A stretch of 64,000 nt of DNA from Halichondria panicea. Lineage: Eukaryota > Porifera > Demospongiae > Suberitida > Halichondriidae. Location of the stretch: contig NC_087379.1 in NCBI RefSeq assembly GCF_963675165.1, positions 3,228,201 through 3,292,200 on the forward strand, given 5' to 3'. The number at the start of each line of letters is the position of its first letter. Position 1 is the first letter of the stretch. The translations under genes and the position numbers were made by a program. This document shows, piece after piece, positions 23,001 to 33,302 of the stretch. Under the pieces are notes generated by a model. The model was not told where the DNA came from. It saw nothing but the letters and a program-made list of their open reading frames with translations, and ran no database searches.

Positions 23001-25144
23001 TGTAATAGATATAGCATGAGACTGAGTGTTTTATGAAATATACAGGCACAAGCATGAGGGCGAAGCCCCGAAGGTAAGTTGCCTGTGTATTCTACAGGGT
23101 TTTGCAGAATTCTTGCAACAGGGCTAAACAGACACAGCAATGACTTCCATATATGGAAGTCAAGTCAACTGCTGACTTAAAATATTGTGTGTACTATGCA
23201 GGGTGTCATACTGCTCATACAGAGGAGGGATATGATTATATCCCTCCTCTGGCTCCAATCCCCCCCCCCCCCCCCCCCTAAAATGTGCATTTAGGTACTC
23301 AGTTGTATTTGAGTGCCCATAGCGGTAGGGTATCGAAATAACTGTTGACCTTTTTTTTTATGTTCTGGTGATGTTTCAAATGGTAATGTTTGAAAGTCCC
23401 CTCTCTAATTGCAATTGTATGACACTCTGGTATGTGTATAATTATTCGAATGGCTTGAATTGAAAGTTGTCCTGTGAGCCTAAAAGAGAGCATCACAAGA
23501 TCAGGAGGACATCCTGACAAGATTTAAGGTGGTGCATGGACGGTGTACCAGGTGGAAATGTCGTAAAGTTGGTGACAAGACAATTTGCTTCAACTGTGTG
23601 CAGAACTGTTGCTCTTTTCAATGACAGCCTGATAAGCATTTCCATGGTGCACCACCCACCACCTTAATTAAATCTTGTGAATAAGCTGATGCTCTCTTAA
23701 GGCTCCAGGACATCTTTCAATTCAAAATACAGATACCTGCACATGTACAATAATAAAAGTAATAATAAGTAAAAGTCAGCAGTTGACTTCCATATATGGA
23801 AGTCATTGCTGTGTCTGCTTAGCCCTGTTACAAGAACTCTGCAAAACCCTGTACCCAAAATATTATAGTCAGCAGTTGACTTCCATATATGGAAGTCTTT
23901 GCAGTGTCTGTTTAGCCCTGTTGCAAGGATTTTGCAAAACCCTGTAATAAAACACGAGGATTCTCTATAATTATGTGTTTATCACGATGACCCCTTACCA
24001 AATCACACCTCGAGGCTTGCTACTGTGTACTAAAAATAATATAACACATGACTTTTATTACACCCTTGTAACCTTGAAAACGTGATCAAAAGACTATTAT
24101 AAGTGTTTGAGCTCACCTTTCGGTAAGTAGGTCATGATGTTCTTGTGCAAGTGGTCAGCAACAAACTTGGAGGCTCTTGGTCCAGCATGGCCATCGAAAA
24201 CACCATAGTAAGCCACTCTCACACTACAATGTCACATGCAATTATAATACTAGTCTTAATTCTAATAAGAATTTGTCACGAAATATTTGGTAATCTGAAA
24301 TATTCTATCCCCCAAACTGGAAAACATAATTATTTGGTCCTGGGGGACAGAATATTTCAGCTACTTCTGTAATATTTGGTCCTCCAGTCCATTGACAATT
24401 AGATATAGCTATTACAGCCGTCTGTTCAAAGTGTGAGATTTTACTGGAAAGGACTTTGTAGCAATGGCATACGAATGTCTAAATAATAGTCAGACACTGT
24501 TTTGGAGGTGTCTATGGGATTTAGAAGCCCAAAGGCACTGATTTAGTATCCCGAGCGTAGCGAGGGTACTAAAGTGGCTGAGGGCTTCTAAATCACATGG
24601 ATACCGATACTGATCGGAAGGACTGCCAATTAATGGTATACACTGCACACATCTAAGAAATCACGCACATGTTATTGGGTAAGGAGTTGGAAACGGAAGG
24701 TGGTGTACAGTCGTCCAAGATGAGGTGAGCATCCTGCATATCCTCCCTCTCTCCCTTCCTTTCTCCAAGGAACCCTTGCAGCTTGACCACCTCTGATTTA
24801 ACAATAGTAGATAGTCAAACCCTGACTGTACATTTACAATTAAAGCATGCAAGTAGCCCTTGAATGCAACAAACAGGTTCAAGGTGCCCCTAAAGATCCA
24901 AACCACTACAAAGAGGTTCGCACATAATTACACAGAATCTAATGACACCTAGTTTAGGCTGTTTAGGGTCAGATCCGTGATCGTCTCCAACCAAATGCCT
25001 CTTCCTATTAGCAGACTCCGATTTTGGAGGGAGGTCTTCAGACAAAGCCGGTGCTGTAGCATGTGAAGATATGAGATGAAGTCATGCAATCAAGTTCATA
25101 GGAGTACCTGTGGAAGGAGGAGGAAGATCACCAAAGAGATCCAT
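20058..25144 (-). CDS. ILKAP: ILKAP-type PP2C serine/threonine phosphatase, 11 exons
   Basis: Metal-dependent PPM-family phosphatase; in mammals ILKAP binds integrin-linked kinase and dampens its signalling. Exons: 25108-25144, 24949-25053, 24669-24792, 24117-24223, 22632-22741, 22014-22160, 21913-21956, 21641-21760, 21121-21202, 20947-20971 and 20058-20227, giving 356 residues with all phases agreeing. The N-terminus MDLFGDLPPP matches the ILKAP start. PP2C motifs follow in order: GEREDMQDAH, YYGVFDGHAG, YSANVGDSRAVLCR, GRVMGILEVSRSIGDG, FILIGCDGLWKVF and RRGCTDNVTVMI. The catalytic-site GHGG is GHAG here. It is divergently paired with H2A.X. The acceptor of the exon starting at 21202 lies inside a perfect hairpin. 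Confidence 0.95.
20371..20875. repeat. Three diverged direct repeats in an ILKAP intron
   Basis: The phrase CTAACCAGATCATAAGCCA followed by CAACATGGAAGCAACACCAA occurs at about 20386 and 20622, with a more diverged third copy near 20828. Spacing is about 210-240 bases. These are intronic, with no coding meaning seen. Confidence 0.7.
21195..21228 (-). promoter_or_regulatory. Perfect hairpin straddling an ILKAP 3' splice site
   Basis: GTATAAACCTGCAAG (21195-21209) and CTTGCAGGTTTATAC (21214-21228) are perfect 15-base inverted repeats with a 4-base loop, extendable by one A-T pair. On the minus strand the acceptor TTGCAG and the first bases of the exon (start 21202) form one arm, so folding would bury the splice site. 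Confidence 0.65.
22462..22523. repeat. Two-copy 32-bp tandem repeat
   Basis: The unit with core ACTACATGCATTGTACATTC occurs at 22464 and 22496 in direct orientation within an ILKAP intron. Confidence 0.8.
23093..23946. mobile_element. TIR element with duplicated right end and poly-C tract
   Basis: The left arm (23093-23176), starting TACAGGGTTTTGCAGAA, is inverted at 23775-23853 and again at 23868-23946, each about 80 bases and containing the palindrome GACTTCCATATATGGAAGTC. Nested inside is a second inverted pair (about 23458-23510 and 23670-23735). A 19-base C run sits at 23260-23278. It lies in an ILKAP intron. Confidence 0.75.
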
Positions 25145-25424
25145 GATAAACCTCCTACAGGAAGCACACGTACACGTGGAGATTGAATCGAACCACACCT
25201 CTTCTTGATGATTAGTGGGTGTGCCCACCGGACACAATTCGAGCGTACAATCAGGTCGGGTAGAAAAAATCAGACCTGATTGGTAGACAGCAGAATGATC
25301 TTTTCTTTTTGATCCTACACGTGTTTGGCGGCAAAAATGGAGTATAAAAGTTTTCTGAGCTTCTTTGTAATTGAAGAACTTGTGTTAATACAGTTACAAT
25401 TCAGCACTCTCAAGATTCATAACA
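25145..25424. promoter_or_regulatory. Divergent ILKAP / H2A.X promoter with TATA box and inverted CCAAT
   Basis: Only 280 bases separate the two start codons. TATAAAA at 25343-25349 is about 75 bases upstream of the H2A ATG. CTGATTGG near 25276 is an inverted CCAAT-type element, common in histone promoters. Sharing of regulation is inferred. Confidence 0.6.
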
Positions 25425-25829
25425 ATGTCTGGACGTGGAAAAGGAGGCAAAGCTCGTGCCAAGGCCAAGACTCGATCTGCCCGTGCTGGTCTACAGTTCC
25501 CCGTTGGTCGTGTTCATCGGCTTCTCAGACAAGGTCACTACGCTGAGAGAATCGGAGCTGGTGCTCCAGTCTACCTAGCAGCAGTCATGGAATATCTGGC
25601 AGCTGAGATTCTGGAGTTGGCTGGCAATGCAGCTCGTGACAATAAGAAACAGCGTATTAATCCAAGGCATCTTCAACTAGCCATCAGAAATGATGAGGAA
25701 TTAAACAAGCTTCTTGCTGGTGTGACTATTGCACAGGGTGGTGTGCTTCCCAACATTCAAGCCATACTCCTGCCAAAGAAAAGTGGACACTCTGGAAAGA
25801 AGAGTGACTCTCAGAGCCAAGAATATTAA
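25425..25829 (+). CDS. H2AX: Histone H2A.X
   Basis: Core histone of the nucleosome: an intronless 134-residue frame with the full H2A fold, including [15 protein letters not shown], the acidic-patch region [19 protein letters not shown] and [20 protein letters not shown]. The C-terminus ends SQSQEY, matching the H2A.X consensus SQ(E/D)-hydrophobic, the site phosphorylated by PIKK kinases at DNA breaks (gamma-H2A.X). A replication-type 3' stem-loop follows 27 bases after the stop, so the transcript is probably non-polyadenylated and S-phase linked, though H2A.X genes in some animals make both forms. It is a lone copy here, not part of a histone cluster. Confidence 0.97.
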   Translation: MSGRGKGGKARAKAKTRSARAGLQFPVGRVHRLLRQGHYAERIGAGAPVYLAAVMEYLAAEILELAGNAARDNKKQRINPRHLQLAIRNDEELNKLLAGVTIAQGGVLPNIQAILLPKKSGHSGKKSDSQSQEY

Positions 25830-25856
25830 GGAACTCTATCCTAAATGATTTGAACC

Positions 25857-25872
25857 GGCTTTTCTAAAAGCC
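25857..25872 (+). terminator. Histone mRNA 3' stem-loop
   Basis: GGCTTT-TCTA-AAAGCC forms the canonical 6-bp stem and 4-base UYUM loop, followed by ACCAC and a purine-rich AACAAAAGAC downstream element. These are signals for SLBP and U7 snRNP cleavage. Confidence 0.93.
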
Positions 25873-26118
25873 ACCACTTTAACAAAAGACAACACTCCAT
25901 TTTTATCCTTAATGTTCTTACCTCTTACCCCTGACCCTTACCCAGCTATTCAATATGAGATCGCAGTCTGAAAGGGATTCCTACAGATTCCATTTCAAAC
26001 TCATTCATTGTGGAATGAAGCTTATAAATATTTGTAGTAGACTACATGATTGTATTAAAGAGGAAGAACTCCTCAGAGCCTTCCTTTGTGAAGTTACAAA
26101 TGACAAATGTGTCCAACT

Positions 26119-26548
26119 ACGGTATAGCTGGTAATTTTTGGGGGACAAAACATTCGTGGTTGGAGCAATATTTAGTCACTTCGTGGTTAGGCCCTGGCAA
26201 ATCATGCTCTTTTTTCTGCCTATTATGCCCCACATTGATGTCCTTTTTTCAGCAGTAATAGTAACAACAAATTATCTCTTGTTGTATTGTACATTTGCCA
26301 GTAACATAACTGAAGATTCAACATAATCTTCTAGCCGTGAAAGAGTAATTTAAAAGAGAAAACACGTTCAGCAACGTAGAGGACCGTCATATTTGTACCA
26401 AATTGACCAAATTCAAAATTTTTAATCCTATTATGCCGGCATAATTTGCCAGGGGCACTGCAGGTAAAGGTAGGCAAGGTTGCTTCATTCGTGGTCTAAG
26501 CTCCAACCACGAATATTTTGTCCCCTGGAAATTACCAGCTATACGGTA
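26119..26548. mobile_element. MITE with TACCGTATAGCTGG-type ends
   Basis: The left end, TACGGTATAGCTGGTAATTT, is inverted at the right end as AAATTACCAGCTATACGGTA, and inner blocks with GGGGACAAAA-ATTCGTGGTTGGAGC also pair. Only the right part is present at about 33120-33167 in the duplicated unit. Confidence 0.8.
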
Positions 26549-26645
26549 CTCCATCAGTGTCACACAAAATAATTTTTGCCAAAAATAATATTACGTGCAA
26601 AACAGTTGCTATTCTAGTTCAGTTGTATGTGCATGCCACGAAAAT

Positions 26646-29600
26646 TTACTCATGTTCCTCTATCATTGCAGCAGGACCACATTCTGGGTCTCTCCACACA
26701 TAATCAAAAATCGGACCACATGTTTGCATGTGACCATCAGGTGCAGGAATTTCCATTTGCATCAGCCTTTTAGCCTGAATCTGCATAGCCTCCATAACAT
26801 ATATAGCTTCATCTAGTTCTTCGGGTTTTCCATTGAAAACAATTTGCAAAGAGTTTAGAAGAGAAAGGTACATGTTGTGGAATACCTTGGCTTGGTGGTA
26901 GACATGTGTATTCGGAGGAATGTTTTTAGATGCTGGATTATCACGCATGGGCCAAACACCTTCAGAGACAAATTCAATATCTTCGCCTTTGTAACTGTAT
27001 GTTTTATGATCTTCAGATGAATTCAAATGTTTCTTGCACGCAATTTCACCAAATTTATAAAAGTGTGCCAGCTCTTGTGTGCCAAGGTAGGTGGGATCTA
27101 ACTGATCAGTTCCTTCCCCTTGTTCAACTATCATGGCAATAGCTGCTTTGGCATCCTCAATACATTTCACCTGGTACAATTTACTCGAAGAATCGGACAT
27201 TTTCCACGGCCATTTCAATTGATTCATAAAATTATCAGTCTCTGGGTTAACAGGATAACCGAGCAAACGTTTCTCGTCCAAATCCTCCATACATTTTTCA
27301 ATTTTAGAGTAGAAGGTTCCAATTGTCAATGCATTAACTGTTTTTTCACCAACATGCATGTTACCGTCATACACAATTTTATCAGGGAATTCAATCATCA
27401 TAAATATATCTCGAATATGCTGTGGTGAGGCCTTGGCAAGACGCACTGTCAAATTGGGTAAAACGTCACCGGGCAAATTTGTTGGGAAGCATTTAGGTAT
27501 AAAACTCTCTTTTGGGTTTTCCATTTTCGGTTTTCCGCCAATAGAAATCAACAAATTCGCTGCTTGTGCCATGTGTAACATTTCCTGCATTACAACAGAA
27601 CGGATAATGCTGTAAACCTCCTGATTAAAGCCATCTTTGATAGAATACAGTGCAGTCATGTAGGGGGGAATCGTTGAAAATTCAAGAGCTATAGCCGTCT
27701 GGAGGGCAATGATCAAATCGTCTTTTGTCTCACATTTTTGCCACATCAATTCACTAGAGTCAAGTTTGGAAGCAGGTATTGTCAGAGATACAAATTCATC
27801 TACTACTTCAAGTACGTCACTACTAGGTAAGTTTTGATCTCTGACATGGGACAAAATGTTTGAGAAGTGGAGGGCAAGTTTAGATTCTGCCAGTCTATAT
27901 GCAAGCTTCTTTTTTTTTGAGCCGGTACCAGATTTTTGAGGGCTTGTGTCAGCATTATTTGAGTTAATGTTCATGTGAGGTTCCTCTTTGTCATTATACA
28001 AGAAATGAACGTCACAATAAGCTGGGGTTTCGAACAGTTTTCGGTCGATGTCTTCCCAGCTTCTAGGTAAATTAGGAGTTTTGAGCCATTCTAAGATCAT
28101 GTTTCGTTTTGAAGGAGACAAATCTCTAGTTACGGGCATATAACTCACATGCTCCTCAGGAAGATTCATAGCATTTAAAATTAACTTGACGTTGTGTGGC
28201 TTTGTTACATCATCATAGTCGCCTAGCCTTACAATACTGCTCATAACTGGATATAGATTCTCGTACTGCTTAAAAATCGGCTCTATATGCTTGTCCCAGA
28301 AATATGGCCTGACTTCAGTGAATGGGCTCCAAATCAAAAACATAAAGTAATTCCCCTCATTTTTTGGAGTACAAATATTTTTTGCATTTAGTTTCGAAAT
28401 AAAGTTATCTTGAAGAATACAATCGTGAGAGGAATATCTATACGAAAAGACTTGTCCATCCATTCTAATGCTTCCTCTTGGCCTTCCTACATCTCCAGCC
28501 TTAAACACAAATGTCGCTATCCCATTACTGTCAGTGGTAGCCGTTTTAGTATTTGAACCACCCAGATTAGATGTAGTATCTTTTCCATGGTAAGAAATAG
28601 CAGTTTCAGAGGTGCGACCATTAGGGCTAGTATCGTGAAGTTTTACCGTTCTACCGGGACGTTTCTCGCCAAAATAATTCATTTTCAGCCTGATGTCTGC
28701 AGTGTTGTGTTTCTCCATTCTATTAACAAAAATGTCCATAGGGCGAATCATGCAAGCGGTTTCTTCTAATAGTCTATATACACACGCATAACTATCATTA
28801 TCACTAGAAGGCGAAAATTGTGTTTCTCGGTGCAACAACAAAATTTTCTTATAATAACAGGACTCATAACTCTTTCCAATTTCAATTTCACCTTCAGTAG
28901 TAACAACAACAACTTTCGAGTGTGTTTGAATCAAGTCTATTTGTGTTTTGTCTAGCTTAAAATCAAAAATTCCTGCTTTTTTGTTGTACCATGTTTCATC
29001 TTGATATGGAACTTCACCAATTATCTTGAACTTTGTATCACTACCTTCAGTTTCGGTTATACCAAGATAGAGTTTGAATAATTTACAAATTTTGCCTTGT
29101 ACACCAATTGCAAAAGAATTGCTCATGTCAATGCTTATTGTAGACTTTTCCATATCAATATCAAAATAGGCACCATGCATCCAATCGCCAATAGTACGAC
29201 AGTCCTCATCCGTGTGGTTTAGTGGAGGATTATCGAGAAATTCCATAACACGGCTTTCAGGAAACTGCAAAGAGTCGTCTTTTTTCGATATACCAATGCT
29301 CCCAACAACGTTTCCATATGTAAACCAATTGTCACTAGGATTCTTGCTATAATTGAACAAGGTGAACCTGATTGAGAGTGCTGTACCCTCCTCTGTTAAT
29401 GCCTCTTGGAGTAATTCCAATGCCTTAGATCCTGGAAGTAAAGATTCAACTTTGGACCACGTCACATTCTCAATTCTGGAAACAACTCGAGTACCAATTG
29501 TTTGCTGGAAATACGCTTCAGATTTTGCCTGGCGGTCCCACCAATCACTGGCTACCACAGCTGGTTTAAAATCACCAATAAAGCAGTTGGGTTTCGGATT

Positions 29601-29978
29601 TAAGCTATCATAATTAATGCCGAGTTTCATTCCATGAATAACAGAACTCAATAACTGTTCATCGACATCGATATCCACCAATTTGGCAGGGGCAGTATTG
29701 GGATTGTTAACTAGCGGCAGGCCAATGAGGGAGTCATCTTCACTATCAACTTTTATATTATCAATGCCATATGCTACAGAAGTAACCTTGCAATCAACAA
29801 AACTCCACGTATTTGCGCCATTTTTATTGAAACTGCCACGACCATCCAAAAGCATGTCTTCCTTGCTGATACTAGCAAACAAGAAATTGAGTCGTTCATT
29901 GTTATTCGTGGCTACGTCAGGGTTAAATTTTCCTTCAAAGTTAATTCGTGGAAATTGTAGATAAGAGCTTGTGGCCAA
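26646..29978 (-). CDS. VioB-like protein (iminophenyl-pyruvate dimer synthase type), copy A
   Basis: The open frame covers 1110 residues and resembles full-length bacterial VioB/RebD/StaD, which couple two indole-pyruvate imines in violacein and indolocarbazole synthesis. The N-terminus YLQFPRINFEGKF matches the family's FPR-x-F-x-G start. A ferritin-like iminophenyl-pyruvate dimer synthase domain covers about residues 745-960, with ALEFSTIPPYMTALYSI near 762 and VVMQEMLHMAQAANLL near 797 (Glu/His metal-ligand candidates). The frame's first codon, at 29978, is TTG, not ATG. It is preceded by TTCCTTCCAG, a good 3' splice site, so a 5' exon upstream is missing from my model; end 29978 is the frame edge. 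Function in an animal is unknown; bacterial ancestry is inferred. Confidence 0.85.
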   Translation of the reverse strand: MATSSYLQFPRINFEGKFNPDVATNNNERLNFLFASISKEDMLLDGRGSFNKNGANTWSFVDCKVTSVAYGIDNIKVDSEDDSLIGLPLVNNPNTAPAKLVDIDVDEQLLSSVIHGMKLGINYDSLNPKPNCFIGDFKPAVVASDWWDRQAKSEAYFQQTIGTRVVSRIENVTWSKVESLLPGSKALELLQEALTEEGTALSIRFTLFNYSKNPSDNWFTYGNVVGSIGISKKDDSLQFPESRVMEFLDNPPLNHTDEDCRTIGDWMHGAYFDIDMEKSTISIDMSNSFAIGVQGKICKLFKLYLGITETEGSDTKFKIIGEVPYQDETWYNKKAGIFDFKLDKTQIDLIQTHSKVVVVTTEGEIEIGKSYESCYYKKILLLHRETQFSPSSDNDSYACVYRLLEETACMIRPMDIFVNRMEKHNTADIRLKMNYFGEKRPGRTVKLHDTSPNGRTSETAISYHGKDTTSNLGGSNTKTATTDSNGIATFVFKAGDVGRPRGSIRMDGQVFSYRYSSHDCILQDNFISKLNAKNICTPKNEGNYFMFLIWSPFTEVRPYFWDKHIEPIFKQYENLYPVMSSIVRLGDYDDVTKPHNVKLILNAMNLPEEHVSYMPVTRDLSPSKRNMILEWLKTPNLPRSWEDIDRKLFETPAYCDVHFLYNDKEEPHMNINSNNADTSPQKSGTGSKKKKLAYRLAESKLALHFSNILSHVRDQNLPSSDVLEVVDEFVSLTIPASKLDSSELMWQKCETKDDLIIALQTAIALEFSTIPPYMTALYSIKDGFNQEVYSIIRSVVMQEMLHMAQAANLLISIGGKPKMENPKESFIPKCFPTNLPGDVLPNLTVRLAKASPQHIRDIFMMIEFPDKIVYDGNMHVGEKTVNALTIGTFYSKIEKCMEDLDEKRLLGYPVNPETDNFMNQLKWPWKMSDSSSKLYQVKCIEDAKAAIAMIVEQGEGTDQLDPTYLGTQELAHFYKFGEIACKKHLNSSEDHKTYSYKGEDIEFVSEGVWPMRDNPASKNIPPNTHVYHQAKVFHNMYLSLLNSLQIVFNGKPEELDEAIYVMEAMQIQAKRLMQMEIPAPDGHMQTCGPIFDYVWRDPECGPAAMIEEHE

Positions 29979-32180
29979 ACTGACCCTGGAAGGAAATTTT
30001 TAATAATAATGATTAATTCCATGCACTTTTAGTTATTAGCTACAATGTACACTGAATCTGAATTGAAGTACAAAGAAAAAGTACTATTACCTAGTTTAGG
30101 GAAAAATATTAATAGTAAAAGAAAATTTTGTAAATCACGGCACCACTGTGTCATATTTACTGATTTGCTCCAAACCTCAGAGTGAGCTGCAAAGCACAGT
30201 GGAGTTTATAAGATTAGAGGGAGTTCAGTTGATAATGCTGCACAAACATGACCCCGCTGTGGCTACAGCTGCATACATAAAGGTGGTCACCACTCACCAG
30301 CGTAAATATAAGGCTTGAACCACGTACAGATTATACTGATAGTGTGTTCCCATCTTTATTATTCCCATCTTTATTATTATACCAAAATGAAGTTATTGTG
30401 CAATGGAGTGACCCAAAATATATGAGTTATGTTTTTGCATTTCCTTTTGATCCATCCTCGTAAGTCACAATTGTTACAACCCAAACTAGTGACGTTGCCA
30501 AGCACCTGCAGTGCAATGCCGGCGTGAGAAAAAGACGTTTATCAGCAAAAAGGTCCAAATTAAATGGCTGCTGCTTTTTAAAAGGTGAAACTTTGCAGCT
30601 CTTTTCTCACTGATGTAGCTGCTATAGTGCAAGGCTAACTCGTAAGTGGTAAAGAACAGACGTTGCCAAGTATGATTCTGAAGAGACTGCAACTTCAATC
30701 TAAGTAGAAGTAACGCATATGCTTTAGTTATAAGAAGTGGCTAGAAACCTAAAGCCTTAGGGCTGTTAGTGTTGCTATAGAGTTTCTGGTACAGCAAGAT
30801 TGTCTAGTTTTGATTAGCATGAAGCTATACTTGTAACCAGGAAGGTCAGACACAGGGTATACACCTGGCAAACCCGTGCAAAAAGAGTACAAAGTACAAT
30901 AGATTATACAGGCAGTTTTACAACAATAATACGAAGGTGAAGCACATATAGAATGGTTTTAGTAATACTCACTACACGCACAGTACTTAGTACTTGTGTG
31001 CATTAACTGAAAAATTAAGGCCACAAAGCAATGGCGCTAGATCTAGGAAAAACGTTCAAATATTGCATAAATTATTTAGAGGGTCTTCTTAAAATTACAG
31101 CAGCATTAATTTGTCAATTAATATTTTAACTGGACTAATATTTCTAGACCATATATACAAGTATATTTGTCACTGGAAAAATGGTTGAACAAAATAATAG
31201 TCTGGGAACCAATATTCAAAAAATGTTGGTCCGGGGACTGAAAAATAATATGGTTCACCCCTGAAAATATCGGTCTGCTAAATATATGAAAGCACCACAG
31301 GTGCTGATGCCTCGGTGGAGTCACCAAACATGAAGCTACTAGATCTAGCTACAGATACACAAACACACTACCGTATACCTCGCTTGCGCATGCGCACACT
31401 GAGGCGTACATGAATATTTGTGATTGCACAAGATCTATATAGTAGTAATGAAAGAGGTGTATGTATATATGGCAAGCTAGGGTCCTTTCCACACCATTAT
31501 ATATAATATACATGCACAGGCAGCTACAAGCTGCACAGGCAATTAGCTACAAGCTCATCATGTAATTATTGATCTGAATGAATGTGCAATGGAGCATGTC
31601 GATACTTGATAAGTAATTCCTTGGTTATGAAATTAAGCATTTGTAGAAGTGCTGCCTGATTATTTTATACTGGAAAAGTACGGGCGAGTGGCCAAAAGCA
31701 AGAGCTGTTGCGTGCGCTTGCAACTGTAGATCTCTAGGAGTACAAGGGCGTACCAATACTTTCAGCATACAAAAATTGAGTGCAGTACCCAGATCAAATT
31801 TTCGTGACATATCTACTGGTCATGGAAAACGTCATGTTGCACACTGCATGAATACTGATGCATGTGCAGCAGTCTATAATTAACTATAGATTTATATAGG
31901 TCTATGCTGCATGCAGTACTGTACTGACCCAATCAATTTGCTCACTATGCTAGCAGAAGAAGCAGTGATATGTCACCTTGCATGATAGCTCCAGCAGTCA
32001 CTAGTCCAGCAGTCTAAACAGTGAGTCTGAAATACTTGTTTGCATGAGCATGCAGATCATTAAATTATGAGATCTAATTATAATTAACTCCACCCCATAA
32101 TTATGATCAACCCTCTTCAATTTGGAGCATAGAGACATGCATGTATTCTCTTCTGCTGTGTATAATTATATAAGAGACCT
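29979..32180. other. Region upstream of VioB-like copy A
   Basis: It should hold the promoter and first exon of copy A, which I could not place. Blocks conserved with unit B are 30160-30225 (CAAAGCACAGTGGAGTT), 31680-31760 (GAGTGGCCAAAAGCAAGAGC) and 31925-32060 (ATGCTAGCAGAAGAAGCA). There is also a decayed arm of the 3009-type element near 30600-30790, a GGTGCTGATGCCTCGGTGGA repeat at 31298 and a palindrome at 31377. Confidence 0.6.
31285..31328. repeat. Interspersed repeat tail (GGTGCTGATGCCTCGG family)
   Basis: The core GAAAGCACCACAGGTGCTGA followed by TGCCTCGGTGGAG occurs here. Variants are at about 1747-1790, 8948-8990 and, inverted, 50296-50338. A weaker one may lie near 290. The parent element is not recognisable. 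Confidence 0.6.
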
Positions 32181-32204
32181 GTAAATAATAATACATGAAG
32201 TTAC

Positions 32205-32750
32205 TGTTGCTCAGAATCTAAAAGAGGGTCAAGAAGAACTTTTTAAAGCTAGCAAAACTAGACTATATTCAATGACAGCAATATCGCGTACAGATACTTG
32301 ACATGTACAAGTACCTGTAAAATACACGGCACAATATACTAAAATTTCAAAGATTCAAATTGACTTACTTGTTACTGAAAAGTCGTACTGTTGAATGTTG
32401 GGCGATTCACTCAGTATTTCACAGAGTTCCAGCACTGAAGGAGACTCAGTGTCGAACATGTCATGAGAAGAGAGGGAGGAGTGGCTGGAAGCAGACGTTG
32501 TCCATGAAGGTATCGAAGAAGCTCCAGTGCGATAATCATACACGTCTAGCTGATGCATGATTGGAAGCTCCTCCAGATTCATCTGTGAGCCCTCCGGTTG
32601 TCCTTAGGGCACTCATGTTACTCAGACAGCTCAAAGAACATGCACTGGTGGACTGTGTTGATGTTTGAGCGTGATCTGAGAGGAATTGAGACCAAGTGGC
32701 AGCATCATCGATTTAATTGGTTCAAATCTGCTCTTGAAATGTTAAGTCAT
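32205..32750 (-). pseudogene. Truncated CAMTA 3' fragment from segmental duplication
   Basis: This matches the end of the CAMTA large exon (39041-39440) and part of its first IQ exon. It keeps the MNLEELPIMHQLDVYDYRTG peptide, but small indels (near 32600 and 32710) break the frame. The donor region and the SPGQ segment are altered, and the downstream IQ exons and everything upstream are absent. Confidence 0.85.
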
Positions 32751-32869
32751 TAGTTCTAGAAGCCATCAATGCTGAAGACTTATTTTATAGCAACATTGTA
32801 TGCTGGTTTTGTGATAATGCAGTGAGTAATTTAGTATTTTGCAACGTCTGTGCAAACAGCTGTATTAAA

Positions 32870-33010
32870 GGCCTAAATGATTTGAATACTCTTTTCTAAA
32901 AGCCACCATGGCACTTGACTCACACCAATGAAAGCCACCACTTAAAACCACACCTGACTCACATCATTTTATTCTGTATGCATAAAATAATGTTGACCTA
33001 GGGGTAGATT
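32870..33010. pseudogene. Relic of the H2A.X 3' end
   Basis: CTAAATGATTTGAA is followed by a decayed version of the histone stem-loop (only CTTTTCTAAAAGCCACCA is kept; the left GGCTTT arm is lost). No H2A coding sequence precedes it. It marks the left edge of duplication unit B. Confidence 0.75.
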
Positions 33011-33302
33011 GCAGTTTAAAAGGAATTCATACCTTGGTACATTAATTTTAGATCCACTATTATAATTATTTCGGAGGCTTATATGTACGAAAATATTATC
33101 CATGAAGTAACTAAATATTGCTCAACCACGAATGTTTTGCCCCCCGAAAATTACCAGCTATACGGTATACAAATTTCACCAAGTGTCACAAAATATATTT
33201 TTCTTGTTCTATTAACAAGACACTGATAATTAATTTTGAGTGGCGCTGTAATTAGCAGTATTGCCGAAAATAATCTAGAAATTTAATCCGTGCAAAAAGT
33301 TG

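Larger units (their letters stand above)
25840..32750. repeat. Segmental duplication, unit A
   Basis: It runs from the H2A.X 3' flank through VioB-like copy A and its upstream region to a fragment of the CAMTA 3' end. Homologous blocks recur in the same order in unit B (about 32870-39440). Compared with B, unit A lost ~780 bases near 32060-32200, removing the last two CAMTA exons. Confidence 0.85.

Noticed and set aside
26930-29964. Long plus-strand frames opposite the VioB-like genes (also 33587-36243)
   Set aside because: They are antisense shadows of the coding frames, recur in both copies for that reason, and have no protein-like motifs.
30150-30200. Candidate first exon of VioB-like copy A beginning ATGACACAGTGG
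   Set aside because: The reading frame does not join in phase to the main exon, and the matching site in copy B has an early stop.
32886-32905. Second histone 3' stem-loop
   Set aside because: The left stem arm is lost and no histone frame precedes it; it is a duplication relic.
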